Positions 27,098 to 35,353 are shown, numbered from the stretch's first letter. The stretch is 64,000 nucleotides of DNA from Clostridiales bacterium (GCA_015056365.1 SVGM01000007.1:62001-126000), one strand, 5' to 3'. Notes: generated by a model not told the origin, from the sequence alone. Program-made: numbers and translations.

Positions 27098-27573
27098 GTG
27101 TCCGTTTCAATGTTTTCTAACAAGATCCTCTGCCGACTCTCCCCCTCTCTCAATCGTTTTCGTACCCTCAAAACAAGGCCTGCCGTATCTGTACCATTCC
27201 CTAGTTTTCGTGCCCCGGCCTTTTTCTGCCTGCCGCATCTTCCCTCTCTTTCATACCAACCTTTATGCCACTTCCCTTTCACCGATGCACTCGTTTCCCG
27301 AACATTCTCCCTTCCCTCTCCGAAACACCGAAACATCCTCTTTCGATTTTGTAAGCCGTTTCTTCATTATATAAGTTTTTTCTTAAGATCCTCCTTCACG
27401 CGTCATTTCCACCTTTTCCATATCCTTGCATCTGTATTCTTGTTCCGTCTTTTTTCGTTACGTTTCGCTCCCCCCTCTTCGTCAGTAGAGTAACACCGTC
27501 TTTGACCCCTCTCCCCCCATTGTACAAAAAGTGCTTTTCAACTGTTTTCCCGTTTTTCGGCCACCAACACCTA
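27098..27573. other. Pyrimidine-rich stretch without a recognisable gene
   Basis: About 475 bp between the tRNA terminator and the next promoter are unusually rich in C and T on the plus strand, with many short runs such as CCCTCTC and TTTTTC. A frame of 157 codons that starts inside the tRNA, and one on the other strand, are low-complexity and lack a ribosome site. I see no protein family, RNA fold or repeat family here. Confidence 0.5.
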
Positions 27574-27603
27574 TTGCACTTTATTCTGTCAGCGTGCTAA
27601 AAT
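27574..27603 (+). promoter_or_regulatory. Promoter of the 99-residue protein gene
   Basis: TTGCAC (27574-27579) and TAAAAT (27598-27603) are 18 bp apart, 38 bp before the ATG at 27641. Confidence 0.65.
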
Positions 27604-27640
27604 GCAAAACTAGGAACCCATCCTTGAAAGGGGGGCTAGG

Positions 27641-27940
27641 ATGCAACAGACCACCGCCGATCAACAGCTTGTACTGACGCTGCTGAGGGAGCTTTTGTCC
27701 CAGCGCTGCGAGCACACGCCGCAGATCGAGCTGCAGCGCTATGCGTTCGCTTTGCGTAGCCTGATCTACGCCTGCCCTCGCCAGAACCGATCCCACTTTA
27801 AGGACGATGCCTACTATGTGCTGGTGGAAGCCATGCACCAGATCTATTGCAAAAAAGAAACCGATCCCTCCCCGTGGATCTGCCTGGTGGAAGAAACCAC
27901 CTACGACGCCTTCCGCCGCCTGCAGACGCTTTCCAGCTAA
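27641..27940 (+). CDS. Small protein of unknown function (99 aa)
   Basis: The ATG at 27641 follows a GAAAGGGGGG ribosome site and a good promoter, and a strong terminator lies 15 bp after the stop, so this is very probably a real single-gene unit. The protein is soluble, mostly helical by appearance, without signal peptide or membrane segment, and contains four cysteines not arranged as a clear metal site. I do not recognise a family. It converges with the aldo/keto reductase gene. Confidence 0.75.
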   Translation: MQQTTADQQLVLTLLRELLSQRCEHTPQIELQRYAFALRSLIYACPRQNRSHFKDDAYYVLVEAMHQIYCKKETDPSPWICLVEETTYDAFRRLQTLSS

Positions 27941-27954
27941 CTTCTTTTCGCCCC

Positions 27955-27999
27955 AATCAAAAAGCCCAAGGAGCATCACGCCCCTTAGGCTTTTTGATT
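27955..27999. terminator. Long-stem terminator between convergent genes
   Basis: A 17-bp stem (27955-27971 with 27983-27999, one G-T pair) ends in TTTTTGATT on the plus strand and in a matching T-run on the minus strand. It can stop transcription from both sides. Confidence 0.88.
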
Positions 28000-28055
28000 T
28001 CATACACACGTATCACGCCCTCTCTGCGCCTGTGAAGCAGCCGCAGAAAGCGGGT

Positions 28056-28074
28056 CAAGGGGCTCAGCCCCTTG
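28056..28074. repeat. REP-like GC-rich palindrome between convergent genes
   Basis: CAAGGGGCT and AGCCCCTTG pair around a single base. The flanking text (GGGGTGTGGGGCAGCGCCC and GCGCCCCTGCC) resembles the GC-rich intergenic repeats at 59.0-59.9 kb. It may be a member of a dispersed intergenic repeat family. Confidence 0.45.
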
Positions 28075-28124
28075 CGGGGTGTGGGGCAGCGCCCAACGAA
28101 AGCAGCGCCCCTGCCGTCCACCTC

Positions 28125-29258
28125 TTACAGCGCGCTCAGCACGCCCTCCACCTTCTTGAGCAGCTCGCGGACCTTCAGGTGCTGGGGGCACTTACGCTCG
28201 CAGTAGCCGCACCCTACGCAGGCGTCGGAGGTAACGCCGGGGTTCTTCTCATCCTTGAGGTAGCGGTTGTAGGTGTTCTTGGCGGTCTCGGTGAGGCCGT
28301 AGACATTGTGGTAGGTATAGGCTTCGAAGATCTTGGGGATCACAATGCCCTTAGGGCAGGGCTGGCAATAGCCGCAACCAGTGCAGTACAGCTCGGAGAA
28401 CTTCTTCAGGTTTTCCATGCTTTCGCCGGCAGCGCGCCAGTCTTCCTCGGTCATGGGTACTTCCAGAGAGGCCACGGCGGCATTCTTGTCCACCATCTCG
28501 TAGGTCTGCATACCGCTGAGGGCGCAGCATACGCCGGGGTTGCCCAGCACGAAGCGCAGCGCCAGCTCGTAGGTGTTCAAGTTCTCGCCGCCCAGCTTCT
28601 TGCTGAGTTCGGTGGGCGCTGCCAGGCGGCCGCCGCCCACGGGGCCCATGACCACCACGCCAACGCCCTTGGAGGCGGCGTACTGAATCATTTCCTCATT
28701 GGCGCGATCCAGCAGATTGTACTGCAGAAGCACGCTCTCCAGCTGAGGCGCGTTGTCAATGATATGCTTGAGGGCTTCGGGGCTGTCGTGGAAGGAGAAG
28801 GAAATGTGGCGGATCAGGCCTTCTTCCTTCAGCTTCAGGGCTTCGTCGATCAGGCCCATGGGGATGATCTTCTCATCGAAAACCTTCTGGTTGATGCCCC
28901 AGAAATGATAGAAGTCCACATAGGGAGTGTCCAGCTTGCTCAGGCTCACTTCCAGCGTCTTGCGGAAGTCGCCGGGTTCCTTCACCCTCTCCAGGGGGCA
29001 CTTGGTGGAGATGTACACCTTGTCGCGGATGGGTTTAAGGGCCTTGCCCACGGCGATCTCGCTGTTTTCGTGGCAGTAGTACAGTGCGGTATCGAAGTAG
29101 TTCACGCCCAGGTCGTAGGCATGGCGCAGCATCGCGTCGGTCTTTTCCTGATCCACGATCCAGCTGCCGTCTTCCTGCTGGATCTCGGGCAGGCGCATGC
29201 AGCCGAAGCCCAGGGTGGAAATATTGATACCGGTCTTACCAAAAGGACGATATTGCAT
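28125..29258 (-). CDS. Aldo/keto reductase with C-terminal 4Fe-4S ferredoxin domain
   Basis: This 377-residue protein combines an AKR (alpha/beta)8 barrel with a ferredoxin tail, an arrangement common in anaerobic Clostridia. The AKR tetrad is visible as Asp56 (FDTA), Tyr61, Lys86 (ISTKC) and His118 (FYHFW). The tail carries CTGCGYCQPCPKG and CVGCGYCERKCPQ, two Cys-rich motifs expected to bind Fe-S clusters. It probably reduces a carbonyl compound with NAD(P)H or ferredoxin electrons in the cytoplasm; the substrate is unknown. The ATG at 29258 was chosen because AAGGAGGAAATTCATC precedes it; a longer upstream frame lacks a ribosome site. It is a single gene with its own promoter. Confidence 0.92.
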   Translation of the reverse strand: MQYRPFGKTGINISTLGFGCMRLPEIQQEDGSWIVDQEKTDAMLRHAYDLGVNYFDTALYYCHENSEIAVGKALKPIRDKVYISTKCPLERVKEPGDFRKTLEVSLSKLDTPYVDFYHFWGINQKVFDEKIIPMGLIDEALKLKEEGLIRHISFSFHDSPEALKHIIDNAPQLESVLLQYNLLDRANEEMIQYAASKGVGVVVMGPVGGGRLAAPTELSKKLGGENLNTYELALRFVLGNPGVCCALSGMQTYEMVDKNAAVASLEVPMTEEDWRAAGESMENLKKFSELYCTGCGYCQPCPKGIVIPKIFEAYTYHNVYGLTETAKNTYNRYLKDEKNPGVTSDACVGCGYCERKCPQHLKVRELLKKVEGVLSAL

Positions 29259-29333
29259 GATGAATTTCCTCCTTGAATTCCCAGTAGATAAATACGCTTT
29301 GTTATTTATGATACAAGGATTTGTGATGCACAC

Positions 29334-29362
29334 AGTATAGCAAAACTGCCCCTGATACGCAA
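29334..29362 (-). promoter_or_regulatory. Promoter of the aldo/keto reductase gene
   Basis: On the minus strand TTGCGT (29362-29357) and TATACT (29339-29334) are 17 bp apart, leaving a leader of about 70 nt. Confidence 0.62.
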
Positions 29363-29408
29363 CGGAAGCGGCCGATTTTTTGCCATTTGTTTTTCTGCTT
29401 TCCACCGT

Positions 29409-29438
29409 TTGTCAATCCCGCCGTGATTATGCTATAAT
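29409..29438 (+). promoter_or_regulatory. Promoter of the tandem secreted-protein genes
   Basis: TTGTCA (29409-29414) and a perfect TATAAT (29433-29438) are 18 bp apart, about 70 bp before the ATG at 29508. Confidence 0.7.
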
Positions 29439-29439
29439 C

Positions 29440-29457
29440 ATCGTTGTATACAATGAT
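29440..29457. promoter_or_regulatory. Near-perfect palindrome at the predicted transcription start
   Basis: ATCGTTGTATACAATGAT is an 18-bp palindrome with one mismatched pair, lying just after the -10 box at 29433-29438. It contains TATACAATG, the half-site of the inverted repeat at the giant gene's promoter (26642-26664). A shared regulator is a possible reading, not an established one. Confidence 0.45.
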
Positions 29458-29507
29458 CGTTTCCATGCCCCGTCATCGGCGACGAAATCCGAAAGGAGCT
29501 GCCATCC

Positions 29508-30332
29508 ATGAAGAAAATCCTTGCTATACTGCTGTGCCTGATGCTGGTGCTGACCAGCCTGTCCGCCTTTGCGGCCGAGGCCCAGCCCGCAGCGTCCGTT
29601 TGCCTGATCACCAAGCCTGCCGTCCCGGAGGAGATCCATACCCAGTGGCAGCTGTTTCAAAAAGAACCCGACCTGCACCTGGATGTAAGAGGCGTGGTGG
29701 AGGAAACCGGCGAAAACCTGGTGGTCACCCTGGACAACCTGGACACCTGGGGCGTAGCCCCCGAGGCCCTGACCACCTGGACCTACGATCAAGAAAACCG
29801 TCAGTGGGTGGCCGAGCCGCTTGCGGAGGGGGCTGCCCAGCGCTCCGCCGTGCTGCGCATCAACGCTTACTTTTACTACATGAACGGCTTCCCCACCTGG
29901 GAATGCAAGGGCACCGGCGATATAATCGCCCTGCAGCTGGACGATTACTCCGGCGACCCCAACAACCCGGATTATCAGATCACCGTCCAGCTTGAGGACG
30001 CCACGGTGGGCATCTCCCTGGCCGGGGAAGGCTTCACCCTGGGCTCCTACAGCGACGATACCATGTCCTACTGCATCTATACCCAGCAGGGCGTGCTCAC
30101 CTATGCCAACTACTTTGTGCAGCACGAAAACGGCGATCTGGCGACCTACGCCGTCACGCTGGACCAGACCACCGGCGGCTATCCCCTGACCTTCCTCAAC
30201 ATCATCGGTGCGGACGGCAGCAATGTGCTGTGGACGGAAGGCGAATGGTTCGATATCAACGACAACTCTGTGGCCGCCCCTGCGGGCTACGAAAATCCTG
30301 AAGACCTGCCCTTTACGCTGGTGACGGAGTAA
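29508..30332 (+). CDS. Secreted protein of unknown function, paralogue 1
   Basis: The 274-residue product starts with a signal peptide (MKKILAILLCLMLVLTSLSA, then FAAEA), so it should be exported. The mature part is beta-strand-rich, acidic and rich in aromatic residues, without a lipobox, membrane segment or cell-wall motif. It shares layout with the next gene: similar leader, a WGVAPEALTTW stretch matching WGVASEDMGTW in the neighbour, a central variable part and a C-terminal W-x-x-x-x-E-W-x-D motif. The ATG follows GAAAGGAGCTG. I do not recognise a family; a substrate-binding or surface role is inference. Confidence 0.85.
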   Translation: MKKILAILLCLMLVLTSLSAFAAEAQPAASVCLITKPAVPEEIHTQWQLFQKEPDLHLDVRGVVEETGENLVVTLDNLDTWGVAPEALTTWTYDQENRQWVAEPLAEGAAQRSAVLRINAYFYYMNGFPTWECKGTGDIIALQLDDYSGDPNNPDYQITVQLEDATVGISLAGEGFTLGSYSDDTMSYCIYTQQGVLTYANYFVQHENGDLATYAVTLDQTTGGYPLTFLNIIGADGSNVLWTEGEWFDINDNSVAAPAGYENPEDLPFTLVTE

Positions 30333-30435
30333 CCCACCCTACCCCACGACATGGTTTGCGCCGTTTCCCATACCATATTCACTCAAAATGGACCTGCGCG
30401 GCGCCACGCCGCCCCGAAAGGAGCTGTATCGCATC

Positions 30436-31221
30436 ATGAAAAAAGCCTTTGCTCTGCTGCTCGTCCTGATGCTGTGCATCAGCCTGCCTGCGCTGGGCGC
30501 ATCCGCCCCCTCTGTGCTGGACTACATCACCATCGACGCCGAGCCGGTTCTCTCTTTCGACTGGCCCGGCAGCTCCAAATCCCTTCAGCTGCCCTCCATC
30601 ACCTTCCAAACCGGGGATGAGGGCGTCACCTGCACCCTCAAGGGCGTTGCCATCTGGGGCGTTGCGTCCGAAGACATGGGCACATGGCGCTTCCAGGGCA
30701 ACGCTGATGAATGGACGCACGAGGAAGAAAGCTCCTCAGACCAGCTCGTCCTTCTGTGCGGCGCGGTTGAGCCAGACACATACGTATACTGGACCCGTCC
30801 CGGCGCCGTTCCCGCGAAATGGGTCAGCCTGAGCCTCCTTGCGGACGCTCAGCAGGCGCAGATCAGCGTCACCGATGAAAACGCCTGCGCCATGGGCGTC
30901 AGCACCAACGGCGAGAGCTTCCTGTCCTATTCTCTGGGCGGCAACACGCTGGTCAGCGCCTACTATACCGACGGTCAGCTGACCAGCTACGACCTTTTCT
31001 ACGATGACGAAATGGGCGGCCACTACGCCACCTATCTCTTCGACGAAGCCGCCGAGTACCAGTTCGCCCTGGCCAGTCTGGATCTCTGGACCGCCGATGG
31101 CCGTCTGGAACTAAGATGGACCCCCGAGACCGAATGGGTGGATCTGCACACCGGCGAGAACTGTGAAGCTCCAGTGGGCATCTCTCTGGCCAGTTACTCC
31201 TCCCTGCCCATCAAGAAATAA
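30436..31221 (+). CDS. Secreted protein of unknown function, paralogue 2
   Basis: The 261-residue product has a signal peptide (MKKAFALLLVLMLCISLPAL, then GASA). It is a diverged paralogue of the preceding protein: both have a W-G-V-A-x-E-x-x-x-T-W motif about 80 residues in, a G-x-S-x-x-x-E-S/G-F stretch around position 150, and W-T-x-x-x-E-W near the end. Even the upstream CCGAAAGGAGCTG is shared, pointing to a tandem duplication that included the ribosome site. The frame extends 16 codons upstream, but this ATG has the signal peptide and the ribosome site. A strong terminator follows. Confidence 0.85.
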   Translation: MKKAFALLLVLMLCISLPALGASAPSVLDYITIDAEPVLSFDWPGSSKSLQLPSITFQTGDEGVTCTLKGVAIWGVASEDMGTWRFQGNADEWTHEEESSSDQLVLLCGAVEPDTYVYWTRPGAVPAKWVSLSLLADAQQAQISVTDENACAMGVSTNGESFLSYSLGGNTLVSAYYTDGQLTSYDLFYDDEMGGHYATYLFDEAAEYQFALASLDLWTADGRLELRWTPETEWVDLHTGENCEAPVGISLASYSSLPIKK

Positions 31222-31240
31222 AGTCTCATCTCTATCACAA

Positions 31241-31273
31241 ACGCGCCTGTATCCTCCGATACAGGCGCGTTTT
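31241..31273. terminator. Intrinsic terminator after the secreted-protein pair
   Basis: ACGCGCCTGTATC and GATACAGGCGCGT form a perfect 13-bp stem with a CTCC loop, followed by TTT and preceded by AAA, so it may also serve the convergent VanZ gene. Confidence 0.85.
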
Positions 31274-31338
31274 ACTACACAAATCACAACGGGCTGCACA
31301 GAGGCATACCACCCCTTGCCGTGGTTCAGGCGCTGCCC

Positions 31339-31824
31339 TCAAGCCGCGGCCTTGCGCCCTCTCCATCTCCGCCAGCACAGCATCACCATCCACGCAAACC
31401 ACACGCCTGCCAGCACGCCTGCGCTGTCCACCAGCACGTCCAGCACTGCGGCGTTTCTTGCCGTGCTGAAAAGCTGATGCACCTCATCCGTGACGGCGTA
31501 CAGGCTTCCTGCCACCCAGGCCCATAGGCCGTAGCGGCGCAAGCGGTAGCTGCGTGTCAGCATACAGACGAAAAACCCCAGCAGGGCGAACTCCGCAAAG
31601 TGCGCGCATTTTCGTACAATCACCGACGCCGTCTCAAAGACGATCTGCTGCTCGGCCGCCGCCAGAGAATCGTATCCTGCATAGAAGGCGGCGATCATCC
31701 ACCGCACCACTTTGCCGCTGGCCTCGGAGGATGCTTCTCCGTCCTGGGCCGAGAAAAAAAAGATCATCCCGCAGACAGCGATCACACTGACCCACAGCAA
31801 AACCCGTACCCACCTTCTTTCCAT
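31339..31824 (-). CDS. VanZ-family membrane protein
   Basis: The 161-residue protein has four or so hydrophobic segments and the VanZ pattern: an N-terminal helix followed by FFFSAQDGEASSEAS, a central RKCAHFAEFALLGF and a TDEVHQLFSTARNA loop before an Asp-rich helix (DVLVDSAGVLAG). These are the conserved motifs of the VanZ-like family, whose founding member gives low-level teicoplanin resistance; the biochemical role of most members is unknown. The ATG at 31824 follows GAGGAGGAATCCG. It lies 83 bp after the Re-citrate-synthase-like gene and could be co-transcribed, although an 8-bp stem at 31861-31895 lies between them. Confidence 0.88.
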   Translation of the reverse strand: MERRWVRVLLWVSVIAVCGMIFFFSAQDGEASSEASGKVVRWMIAAFYAGYDSLAAAEQQIVFETASVIVRKCAHFAEFALLGFFVCMLTRSYRLRRYGLWAWVAGSLYAVTDEVHQLFSTARNAAVLDVLVDSAGVLAGVWFAWMVMLCWRRWRGRKAAA

Positions 31825-31907
31825 CGGATTCCTCCTCTCCTTCAGGTGACACAGAATCAAACGGGCGACAGCAGCATATGCCTGCCATCGCCCGTACATT
31901 GTAGCGG

Positions 31908-33302
31908 TTATTTGCTTTTGTGGAAGAGCAGCCGCTCGTAGCGGTCCTGGTCCGCATTGCGCACCATGATCTCCAGCTCCTCATCGCCCATCACGGTGTT
32001 GCGGCCCTGGGCAAACAGGGCGTCCACCTGCTCCTTGACGGCAGCTACCAGAGGATCGTGCTTTTCCATGGTGTGCTTGCCCATAAGGCGGAAGTAGCTG
32101 TTCATCCAGTGGGTGATGCCCGCCAGACCACTGTGACTGTCCACGGCCACGGAGGCAGGACGGTTGAGGATGGCGGCGGTGTTGAAGATGTTGTAGATCT
32201 CCTCATCCTTGAGCATGCCGTCAGCATGGATGCCGGCGCGGGTCACGTTGAAGTGGCGGCCCACAAAGGGCTGACGGGGGCTGATCTCGATGCCGATCTC
32301 CCGCTCCATGTACTCGGCGATCTCGGTAATGGCGGTCAGGTCCATGCCATCGGTGGTGCCGCGCAGGGACTGATATTCCACCGCCATGGCCTCCAGCGGG
32401 CAGTTGCCGGTGCGCTCGCCGATGCCCAGCAGAGAGCAGTTGATGCTGGCGCAGCCGTAGAGCCATGCGGTACCTGCGTTGGTGACCACCTTGTAGAAGT
32501 CGTTGTGGCCGTGCCACTCCAGCTGCTCAGAGGGGATCTGAGCGTAGTGGTTGAGGCCGTAGATAATGCCGGGGACGCTTCTGGGCAGCGCAGCGCCGGG
32601 ATAATGCACGCCGTAGCCCATGGTATCGCAGGCGCGCACCTTGATGGGCATGCCGCTTTCCTCGCTCAGGTTCATCAGCTGCTCGGCAAAGGGCAGCACA
32701 AAACCGTAGAAGTCGGCGCGGGTGATGTCTTCAAAGTGGCAACGGGGCACGATGCCTTGCTCCAACGCCGCCTTGATGATCCCCAGATACTTATCCAGCG
32801 CCTGACGGCGGGTCAGGTGCATCTTCTTGAAAATGTGATAGTCGCTGCAGGAGACCAGGATGCCGGTTTCCTTGACGCCAGCGGCCTTGACCAGTTCGAA
32901 ATCCTTTTCGTTGGCACGGATCCACGTGGTGATCTCCGGGAAGGGCAGGCCAAGATTCTGGCAGCGCTCCAAGGCCTCCCGGTCCTTATCGGTGTAGAGG
33001 AAAAACTCGCTCTGGCGTACCAGACCCTTGGGACCGCCCAGGCGCGCCTCCAGCTTGAAGAGGTGCTCGATCTGCTTGGGCGTAAAGGGGCTGACGCTCT
33101 GCTGACCATCGCGGAAAGTGGTGTCGGTCATCCAGATCTCTTTGGGCATATTCACAGGCACCACGCGGTTGTTGAACGCAACCTTGGGAATGGCCTCGTA
33201 GTCGAACAGCTCCCGGTACAGGTTGGGCTCTGCCACATCCTGCAGCTCGTACTTATACTTGGACTGCATGAGCAGGTTGGTATTCGGGCTGAATTCCAGC
33301 AA
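31908..33302 (-). CDS. DRE-TIM acyltransferase, probably Re-citrate synthase-like
   Basis: The 464-residue protein belongs to the isopropylmalate/homocitrate synthase superfamily: DTTFRDGQQS at 60-69 holds the metal-binding Asp and catalytic Arg, and LEWHGHND supplies the HxH metal ligands. It lacks the C-terminal LeuA allosteric domain, and motifs such as RQSEFFLYTDKDREALERC and SCSDYHIFKK fit the clostridial group that includes the Re-citrate synthase of Clostridium kluyveri. It would then join oxaloacetate and acetyl-CoA to citrate, for glutamate synthesis in anaerobes without ordinary citrate synthase. The start is TTG at 33302, directly after the aminotransferase stop, because AAAGGAG lies 9 nt upstream; the next ATG has no ribosome site. 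The exact substrate is inference. Confidence 0.75.
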   Translation of the reverse strand: MLEFSPNTNLLMQSKYKYELQDVAEPNLYRELFDYEAIPKVAFNNRVVPVNMPKEIWMTDTTFRDGQQSVSPFTPKQIEHLFKLEARLGGPKGLVRQSEFFLYTDKDREALERCQNLGLPFPEITTWIRANEKDFELVKAAGVKETGILVSCSDYHIFKKMHLTRRQALDKYLGIIKAALEQGIVPRCHFEDITRADFYGFVLPFAEQLMNLSEESGMPIKVRACDTMGYGVHYPGAALPRSVPGIIYGLNHYAQIPSEQLEWHGHNDFYKVVTNAGTAWLYGCASINCSLLGIGERTGNCPLEAMAVEYQSLRGTTDGMDLTAITEIAEYMEREIGIEISPRQPFVGRHFNVTRAGIHADGMLKDEEIYNIFNTAAILNRPASVAVDSHSGLAGITHWMNSYFRLMGKHTMEKHDPLVAAVKEQVDALFAQGRNTVMGDEELEIMVRNADQDRYERLLFHKSK

Positions 33303-34502
33303 TTACTTCAACTCCTTTACAAAGGCTTCGAGTCTGTCCATGCCTTTCTCGATGTTTTCCAGGCTGCAGGCATAGCTCAGGCGGCAGTAGCCTTCCGCCA
33401 TAAACGCATTGCCCGGCACCAGGGCCACATGGGCATTTTCCAGAAGCAGCAGGGCAAAATCGCTGCTGTTGTTGATCACCGTCTCGCCGTAGCGCTTGCC
33501 GATCATCTGCTTGACGTTCATCATCACGTAGAAGGCGCCGTCAGGATTTCGGCAGCTCAGGCCGGGAATGGCGTTGATGCGCTGGCAGATGTAGTTCTTA
33601 CGCTTTTCAAACTGCTGGCGCATCTCCTCCACGCAGCTCTGATCCATGGTATAGGCCACGGCAGCGGCGTGCTGAGCGGCGCTGTTGGGTGCAGAGGTGG
33701 ACTGGCTCTGGTAGTTGGTCATGGCGGCGATCACGTCGGCAGGGCCGGCAGCAAAGCCGATGCGCAGGCCGGTCATGGCGTAGGATTTGCTCACGCCGCC
33801 CACCAGCACGGTATGGGTCCAAGCCTCGGGACTCAGGGTAGGCAGGGAAATATGCTTCTTGCCGCCATAGACCAGCTTCTCATAGATCTCGTCGGAGATA
33901 ATATAGAACTCGCGCTCCACTGCCAGCTGCACCAGCGCCCGCAGGCGTTCCTCGTCCCAGATGTTGCCGTTGGGGTTGGAGGGGTTGGTGAGAACAAAGG
34001 CCTTGGTGCGGGGCGTGATGCACTTCTCAATGGCCTCGATGGAGGGCAGGAATCCGTCCTCCTCCTTGCACTCCACAAACACGCTCACGCCGCCGGCCAT
34101 GCGCACCATCTCCGGGTAGCTGACCCAGCAGGGGGTGGGAATGATCACTTCGTCATGCTCGTTGCACAGCGTCTGGAAGGCGGTGTACAGGGTATGCTTG
34201 GCGCCGCAGGATACAATGATCTGGTTCAGTTCATAATCCAGACCGTAGTCTTCCTTGAGGCGGTAGGCGATGGCCTGGCGCACCTCCAGCGTACCGGCTA
34301 CAGGGGTATAACGGGTCATGCCGCGGTCCATCGCGTCCTTCATGGCCTCGCGCACCACCACAGGGGTGTCAAAATCCGGCTCGCCGGCGGCAAAGCCGAT
34401 CACGTCAACGCCGGCAGCGCGCATGGCTTTGGCACGGGCGTCCATCGCCAGCGTGGCGGAAGGGGCGATATTTCTGCAATTCTTTGAAATTCCCAGCGGC
34501 AT
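33303..34502 (-). CDS. Class I PLP-dependent aminotransferase (aspartate aminotransferase-like)
   Basis: The 399-residue protein shows the fold-type I pattern: GFAAGEPDFDTP near residue 40, YTPVAGTLEVRQAIA, LTNPSNPNGN, SDEIYEKLVY and the PLP lysine in GGVSKSYAMTGLRIGF (about residue 237), with the conserved arginine in CRLSYACS near the C-terminus. It probably moves the amino group between aspartate and 2-oxoglutarate. The neighbour immediately downstream is a Re-citrate-synthase-like enzyme whose ribosome site lies in this gene's last codons, so the two are translationally linked; oxaloacetate is the shared metabolite. The ATG at 34502 follows AGGGAGGAATGACCC. Confidence 0.9.
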   Translation of the reverse strand: MPLGISKNCRNIAPSATLAMDARAKAMRAAGVDVIGFAAGEPDFDTPVVVREAMKDAMDRGMTRYTPVAGTLEVRQAIAYRLKEDYGLDYELNQIIVSCGAKHTLYTAFQTLCNEHDEVIIPTPCWVSYPEMVRMAGGVSVFVECKEEDGFLPSIEAIEKCITPRTKAFVLTNPSNPNGNIWDEERLRALVQLAVEREFYIISDEIYEKLVYGGKKHISLPTLSPEAWTHTVLVGGVSKSYAMTGLRIGFAAGPADVIAAMTNYQSQSTSAPNSAAQHAAAVAYTMDQSCVEEMRQQFEKRKNYICQRINAIPGLSCRNPDGAFYVMMNVKQMIGKRYGETVINNSSDFALLLLENAHVALVPGNAFMAEGYCRLSYACSLENIEKGMDRLEAFVKELK

Positions 34503-34611
34503 GGGTCATTCCTCCCTGATACGTTTCGAAGATGAATGTTTGATCTTTGCTTCCTGCATTTTGGACGGTCGCCCGGACAGCTTCCAGCTCCTTCGCGCGG
34601 CTGCGAAAGCA

Positions 34612-34640
34612 ATTATATCACACATTTTTCTGCCGGTAAA
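34612..34640 (-). promoter_or_regulatory. Promoter of the aminotransferase/Re-citrate-synthase-like operon
   Basis: On the minus strand TTTACC (34640-34635) and a perfect TATAAT (34617-34612) are 17 bp apart. The leader to the ATG at 34502 is about 100 nt and contains a CTTTCGC/GCGAAGG stem of unknown meaning. Confidence 0.68.
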
Positions 34641-34822
34641 CATGCTTTTGGGTCTTTTTGCATTCCATACCGGAAAAATGCAATTTTCAACCCCGCAACA
34701 TTCATTTACAAATCTAACCTCCCCGAATTTCTTTCTTTTTCGCATGTTTTGTGTTATCATACTGTTAATCCTATGAGTTACCCCCGCAAAACATAACCAC
34801 GATCCAAGGAGGTATCATCATC

Positions 34823-35353
34823 ATGACGAAACGTATCGTTGCCATTCTCACCGTGCTGGTTCTTGCGCTGTCCATGACCGCCTGCGCCGCAGCAGCAGAC
34901 GTCACCGAGCCCGCCATGGACATCATCGACTACCTGAGTTCCCTTTCTTCTCTGGATCTGAACCCCTACCGGGGCAAGGTCATTGCGCTGAACTTTTTCA
35001 CCTCTTGGTGCGGCTATTGCATGGAAGAAATGCCCAGCTTCAAGCAGGTCTTCACCGAGTATAACCCCGAGGAAATAGAGATCATCCTGGTGCACGCCTG
35101 GAATGGCGAAGGCCAGAAGGAAGGCGAGCGTGTCAAGGAACGCTTCGGGCTGGAAGAGATGAACATCTATGAAGATACGGACTGCAGCCTCACCAACAGC
35201 CTGGGCATCATTGGTTTCCCCACCACCCTGTTCATTGCCCAGGACGGCGTATCCGTCTCCGGCGCCAACGGTATGATCACCTATGATCAGCTCACCCAGC
35301 ATCTGGATACCCTGGGCGTGAGCCGCGTTCCTGCAGCGGAGGTCACCGAATGA
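34823..35353 (+). CDS. Thioredoxin-like (TlpA/ResA-type) lipoprotein
   Basis: The 176-residue product starts with a lipoprotein-type signal ending LSMTAC, so Cys21 is the likely lipid anchor. A thioredoxin fold follows with NFFTSWCGYCMEEMP (active-site Cys63 and Cys66) and the cis-proline segment GIIGFPTTLF. It would act outside the membrane as a thiol-disulfide reductant. Its stop overlaps the start of a CcdA-type membrane protein (ATGA), the expected electron donor. The ATG follows AAGGAGGTATCATCATC. No cytochrome c maturation gene is nearby, so a general extracytoplasmic reductase role is as likely. Confidence 0.9.
   Translation: MTKRIVAILTVLVLALSMTACAAAADVTEPAMDIIDYLSSLSSLDLNPYRGKVIALNFFTSWCGYCMEEMPSFKQVFTEYNPEEIEIILVHAWNGEGQKEGERVKERFGLEEMNIYEDTDCSLTNSLGIIGFPTTLFIAQDGVSVSGANGMITYDQLTQHLDTLGVSRVPAAEVTE

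Noticed and set aside
29444-29995. Alternative frames overlapping the first secreted protein gene, including a 183-codon frame starting at 29444.
   Set aside because: They lack a good ribosome site, whereas the 29508 frame has one and a signal peptide.
34510-34822. A riboswitch or leader RNA between the aminotransferase and thioredoxin-like genes.
   Set aside because: Only a short stem near 34585-34610 and the minus-strand promoter can be seen; no known riboswitch core or terminator precedes either start.
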